A DNA stretch of 7,410 bases from an uncultured Opitutaceae bacterium (GTDB lineage: Bacteria > Verrucomicrobiota > Verrucomicrobiae > Opitutales > Opitutaceae), in NCBI GenBank assembly GCA_946482625.1, contig CAMLSH010000189.1, positions 1-7,410 on the forward strand, in the 5' to 3' direction. The translations under genes were made by a program, and so were the position numbers. Positions 4,850 through 7,410 of this stretch are shown one piece after another. Every line of letters begins with the position of its first letter. The first letter of the stretch is position 1. The notes beneath the pieces were generated by a model. It was not told the DNA's origin. It saw only the letters and a list, made by a program, of their open reading frames with translations, and did not search any database.

Positions 4850-6487
4850 ATGAGTTCACCCACCACCTCCCCCACGCCCATTCCCGATTCCACGCCTGCG
4901 CCGTTGAGCGTTAAACGTTCAGCGTTGAGCGTTGAGCGTTCTCCGCAGTCCACGCGGCGCTCCTTCCTCCGCCGCGCCGGCCTCGCCAGCTCCGCCACCC
5001 TCCTCGCCCAGCTCGGCATCCTTCCCGCGTCTGCCCAGACCTCGTCAGCCTCCGGTCCGTCGTATCTGAAATCCAAAGACACCACCGACGACCCGGTCTT
5101 CATGACCGCCACCAAGCTCGCCGGCCTAATCCGCGACAAAAAGATCTCCTCCGTCGAAGCCGTCAAAGCCCACTACGCCCGCATCGACGCCGTCAATCCG
5201 AAGCTCAACGCCGTCGTCCAGTTCTGCCGCGACCGCGCCTACGCCGAGGCCAAGGCCGCCGACGACGCTCTCGCCTCAGGAAAAATCCTCGGTCCCCTCC
5301 ACGGCGTCCCCTTCACCATTAAAGACTCGATCGACACCGCCGGCGTCATCTCGACCGCCGGCACCGTCGGCCGCATGGACTTCATCCCGGAGAAAGACGC
5401 CACCGTCGTCGCCCGCCTCCGCGCTGCGGGCGCGGTCCTCCTCGGCAAGACCAACACCCCCGAATGGACCCTCGCCGGTGGCGGTATCCCCGGAGTCGGT
5501 ACAACCGCCAACATCATCTACGGCATCACCAAGAACCCCTACGACCTCACGCGCTCCACGTCAGGCTCCTCCGGCGGCGCCGGCGCCATCGTCGCGGCCG
5601 GCGGATCGCCTTTCGATATCGGTACCGACTGGGGCGGCTCCATCCGCGGCCCCGCTCACAACAACGGCATCGCCGGCATCAAACCCACCTTCGGTCGCGT
5701 TCCTCGCTCCGGCCACATCGTCGGTTTCGGCGGTTATCTCGACAACTGGCAGGAGCTCGGGCCCATGGCCCGCCGCGTCGAAGATCTGAATCTGCTCATG
5801 CCCATCGTCGCCGGCCCCGACTTCATCGATTGCGCGCAGTACCCTATGCCGTGGAAGCCGGTCGCCCCCGACATCTCCAAACTCCGCGTCGCCTTCTTCC
5901 CGACCAACGGCGTCGCCGAGACCACGCAGGAAACCCAGGACATGGTCCGCGCCTGCGCCAAATATTTCGCCGATGCCGGTGCCCAGGTCACCGAGGACTG
6001 CCCGAAGGACATCATCATGGAGCTCGAAGAAATTCGCTTCAAACTCATGTCCGCCTGCGGCTGGTCCTACCTCGAGCGCCTCGCCGAAAAATGGGGCAGC
6101 AAAGCCGTCTCCCCCACTGTCGTCGCCCGCTACAAGCAAGGCATGGTTCCCACCGCCGAGCTCATCGAGCTCTGGGAAAAACAGGACGCCAACAAGGTGA
6201 GATTCCTGCAGTGGATTAAGAACTACGACATCGTCCTCTGCCCCGCCGCCGGCAAGCCCGCCACCCCAATCAACATCGGGCCCACCCAGTGGAAACCGGG
6301 CACCAGTTACACCGGCATGTTCAACACCACCGGCTATCCGAGCGCCGTCGTCCGCGCCGCCACCAGCCCCGAAAAACTGCCGCTTGGCATCATGATCACC
6401 GGCCAGCTCTGGCGCGATGAACTCGTCCTCGCCGCCTGCGACTTCATCGAAGCCAAAACCGGCGGCTGGCAAAAGCCTGCCCTCTGA
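4850..6487 (+). CDS. Tat-exported amidase signature family amidase
   Basis: Complete 545-residue amidase-signature enzyme. The triad is Lys158 in FTIKDS, cis-Ser240 in SGSSGGAG and nucleophile Ser264 in DWGGSIRGPAH, again 24 residues apart, so it should be catalytically competent. The DxGGSIR form and LLGKTNTPEWTLAGGG (197-212) separate it from the TET-type amidases upstream. A twin-arginine signal is clear: TRRSFLRR (35-42), a hydrophobic stretch (43-59) and an AxA site at Ala60-Ser61-Ala62, so the mature enzyme is likely exported folded. The RR motif is preceded by an unusually long 34-residue n-region, partly encoded by a 7-bp repeat (19-31). ATG 4850 is the only in-frame ATG ahead of the RR motif; in-frame TTG codons inside the repeat (4904, 4925) are alternative starts giving a more normal Tat leader. 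It is a close tandem paralogue of the next gene. Substrate unknown. Confidence 0.93.
   Translation: MSSPTTSPTPIPDSTPAPLSVKRSALSVERSPQSTRRSFLRRAGLASSATLLAQLGILPASAQTSSASGPSYLKSKDTTDDPVFMTATKLAGLIRDKKISSVEAVKAHYARIDAVNPKLNAVVQFCRDRAYAEAKAADDALASGKILGPLHGVPFTIKDSIDTAGVISTAGTVGRMDFIPEKDATVVARLRAAGAVLLGKTNTPEWTLAGGGIPGVGTTANIIYGITKNPYDLTRSTSGSSGGAGAIVAAGGSPFDIGTDWGGSIRGPAHNNGIAGIKPTFGRVPRSGHIVGFGGYLDNWQELGPMARRVEDLNLLMPIVAGPDFIDCAQYPMPWKPVAPDISKLRVAFFPTNGVAETTQETQDMVRACAKYFADAGAQVTEDCPKDIIMELEEIRFKLMSACGWSYLERLAEKWGSKAVSPTVVARYKQGMVPTAELIELWEKQDANKVRFLQWIKNYDIVLCPAAGKPATPINIGPTQWKPGTSYTGMFNTTGYPSAVVRAATSPEKLPLGIMITGQLWRDELVLAACDFIEAKTGGWQKPAL
4904..4938 (+). repeat. Tandem 7-bp repeat, TTGAGCG type, 5 units (copy 2)
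   Basis: Heptamers TTGAGCG, TTAAACG, TTCAGCG, TTGAGCG, TTGAGCG, followed by TT, encode LSVKRSALSVER just before the Tat motif. As in copy 1 (2896-2930), the third unit carries TCA where the consensus would give an in-frame TGA stop. Nine-base segments TTGAGCGTT at 4904, 4925 and 4932 are complementary to AACGCTCAA at 4838-4846. Confidence 0.85.
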
Positions 6488-6490
6488 TCC

Positions 6491-6500
6491 CGTAGCTACG
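6491..6500. repeat. Perfect 10-bp palindrome CGTAGCTACG
   Basis: It starts 4 bases after the stop of the Tat amidase gene and is followed by GAGCGCCAGCGAG, which looks like the edge of a dispersed intergenic repeat. It could be a short protein-binding dyad or a repeat remnant. No T-run follows, so it is not a convincing terminator. Confidence 0.4.
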
Positions 6501-6545
6501 AGCGCCAGCGAGTGGCCCGCACCGCACGCCGCCGCCTCCGAAAAA

Positions 6546-6581
6546 TCGTTCTCGTTCTCTTATTCTTACTCGTTCTCCCGC
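6546..6581 (+). repeat. Tandem 6-bp repeat, TCGTTC type, 6 imperfect units
   Basis: Units TCGTTC, TCGTTC, TCTTAT, TCTTAC, TCGTTC, TCCCGC lie in the 112-bp gap before the last amidase and end 18 bases before its ATG. The array is pyrimidine-rich. In one frame it gives a false membrane-like string of Val and Leu codons, which should not be taken for a gene. Confidence 0.7.
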
Positions 6582-6599
6582 TCCGCGCCCACCACCGCC

Positions 6600-7410
6600 A
6601 TGCCCTCCACCGTTTTCTCCTCCCGCCGCTCCTTCCTAAAAACCACCGCCCTCGGCGCCGCCGCGATCGCCATCGCCTCGCGCCTCACGTCCACCACCGC
6701 TCGCGCCGCAACCACCACCGCGTCCACCGATCCCACCACCGACATCCTCTACATGTCGGCCACCAAACTCGCCGGCCTTATCCGCGAGAAAAAAGTCTCC
6801 GCAGTCGAAGCGACCAAAGCCTACCTCGCCCGTATCGAGGCCGTTAACCCCAAGATCAACGCCATCGTCGCCCTCTGCGCCGAGCGCGCGCTACTCGAAG
6901 CCAAAGCCGCCGACGCTTCCCTCGCCAAAGGCAAACTCCTCGGCCCGCTCCACGGCGTTCCCTTCACCATCAAAGACTCTCTCGAAACCGAAGGCGTCCT
7001 TTCCACCACCGGCACGCTCGGTCGCAAAAATTACATCCCCGGCGCCGACGCCACCGTCGTCGCCCGCTGCCGCGCCGCCGGCGCCATCCTGCTCGGAAAA
7101 TCGAATACACCCGAGTTCACCCTCGGTGGCGGCGCCCTCGGCACCTACAACCTCGTCTACGGCCAGACGCTCAATCCCTATAATCTCGCCCACACCCCGC
7201 GCGGCTCGTCCGGTGGCGCAGGCGCGATCGTTGCTTCAGGTGGCGCCGCGTTCGACATCGGCTCCGACTTCGGCGGCTCCATCCGCTCTCCCGCCCACGC
7301 CTGCGGCATCACCGGCATCAAGCCCACCCTCGGCCGCGTCTCCCGCGCTGGCCACGTCCCCGGCTACGGCGGTGCGTGGGACACGTATCAGGAAATTGGA
7401 CCGCTCGCCC
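6600..7410 (+). CDS. Tat-exported amidase signature family amidase, 3'-truncated by window edge
   Basis: Open from ATG 6600 to the window end with no stop; 270 residues are visible. A textbook twin-arginine motif, SRRSFLK (8-14), is followed by a hydrophobic run (TTALGAAAIAIAS) and an Ala-rich cleavage area (TTARAAT, 32-38). The amidase-signature triad is complete in the visible part: Lys125 in FTIKDS, cis-Ser203 in RGSSGGAG, nucleophile Ser227 in DFGGSIRSPAH. Similarity to the preceding gene is extensive from YMSATKLAGLI onward (shared LGPLHGVPFTIKDS and DATVVAR), so this is a tandem duplicate. It lacks the long repeat-derived n-region of its neighbour. No Shine-Dalgarno is evident before the start. 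Expected role is amide hydrolysis outside the cytoplasm; substrate unknown. Two thirds or more of a normal-length signature domain is present. Confidence 0.92.
   Translation, partial: MPSTVFSSRRSFLKTTALGAAAIAIASRLTSTTARAATTTASTDPTTDILYMSATKLAGLIREKKVSAVEATKAYLARIEAVNPKINAIVALCAERALLEAKAADASLAKGKLLGPLHGVPFTIKDSLETEGVLSTTGTLGRKNYIPGADATVVARCRAAGAILLGKSNTPEFTLGGGALGTYNLVYGQTLNPYNLAHTPRGSSGGAGAIVASGGAAFDIGSDFGGSIRSPAHACGITGIKPTLGRVSRAGHVPGYGGAWDTYQEIGPLA

Noticed and set aside
4813..4940. CRISPR-like array (repeated short units)
   Set aside because: Units are 7 bp, directly adjacent and without spacers, so this is a tandem microsatellite-type repeat, not a CRISPR.
5561..6472. Reverse-strand open frame (303 codons) inside the Tat amidase
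   Set aside because: Antisense shadow of a gene with an intact catalytic triad; Gly/Ala/Asp-rich with no domain features.
6512..6847. Forward open frame starting GTG with a Val/Leu-rich segment resembling a transmembrane helix
   Set aside because: The hydrophobic run is produced by the 6-bp TCGTTC-type repeat. The rest is Arg/His/Pro-rich out-of-frame reading of the last amidase, whose own frame (from 6600) has a Tat signal and full catalytic motifs.

Overview
The window is GC-rich (codons mostly end in C or G) and tightly packed. All five genes lie on the + strand, in the same direction. The coding style and the interspersed 7-bp tandem repeats (TGGTCAT, TTGAGCG and AATCGAA types) suggest a member of the Verrucomicrobiota, probably Opitutales/Opitutaceae-like. 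That assignment rests on remembered genome style and is not proved by a marker gene. No mobile-element gene, CRISPR array, tRNA or rRNA was seen.

Layout: (1) 1-1116, the C-terminal two thirds of an amidase-signature (AS) amidase whose start lies outside the window; (2) 1200-2846, a complete paralogous AS amidase with a Sec-like N-terminus; (3) 2851-4788, a large exported protein that I read as a very divergent L-asparaginase/glutaminase-fold protein with an altered active-site motif and a long internal insertion; (4) 4850-6487, a second type of AS amidase with a twin-arginine (Tat) signal; (5) 6600-7410, the N-terminal half of a close paralogue of gene 4, also with a Tat signal, running off the right edge. 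Gaps are 83, 4, 61 and 112 bp, consistent with one transcription unit. No intergenic stretch exceeds 300 bp.

Together the genes look like an exported amide-hydrolysis locus: two pairs of tandemly duplicated amidases from two AS subfamilies flank an asparaginase-fold protein. Both Sec and Tat export seem to be used. The likely role is release of ammonia or carboxylates from amides (peptide amides, aryl or aliphatic amides) outside the cytoplasm. The substrate cannot be read from sequence.

The most unusual feature is not a gene. Each of the four gene junctions carries one or more short tandem-repeat islands (7-mers, a 9-mer, a 6-mer). Several run into the coding sequence and encode part of the N-terminal leader. 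One 39-bp repeat (37 of 39 identical) is read in different frames in genes 2 and 3, yet yields the same heptapeptide cycle WSLVIGH.
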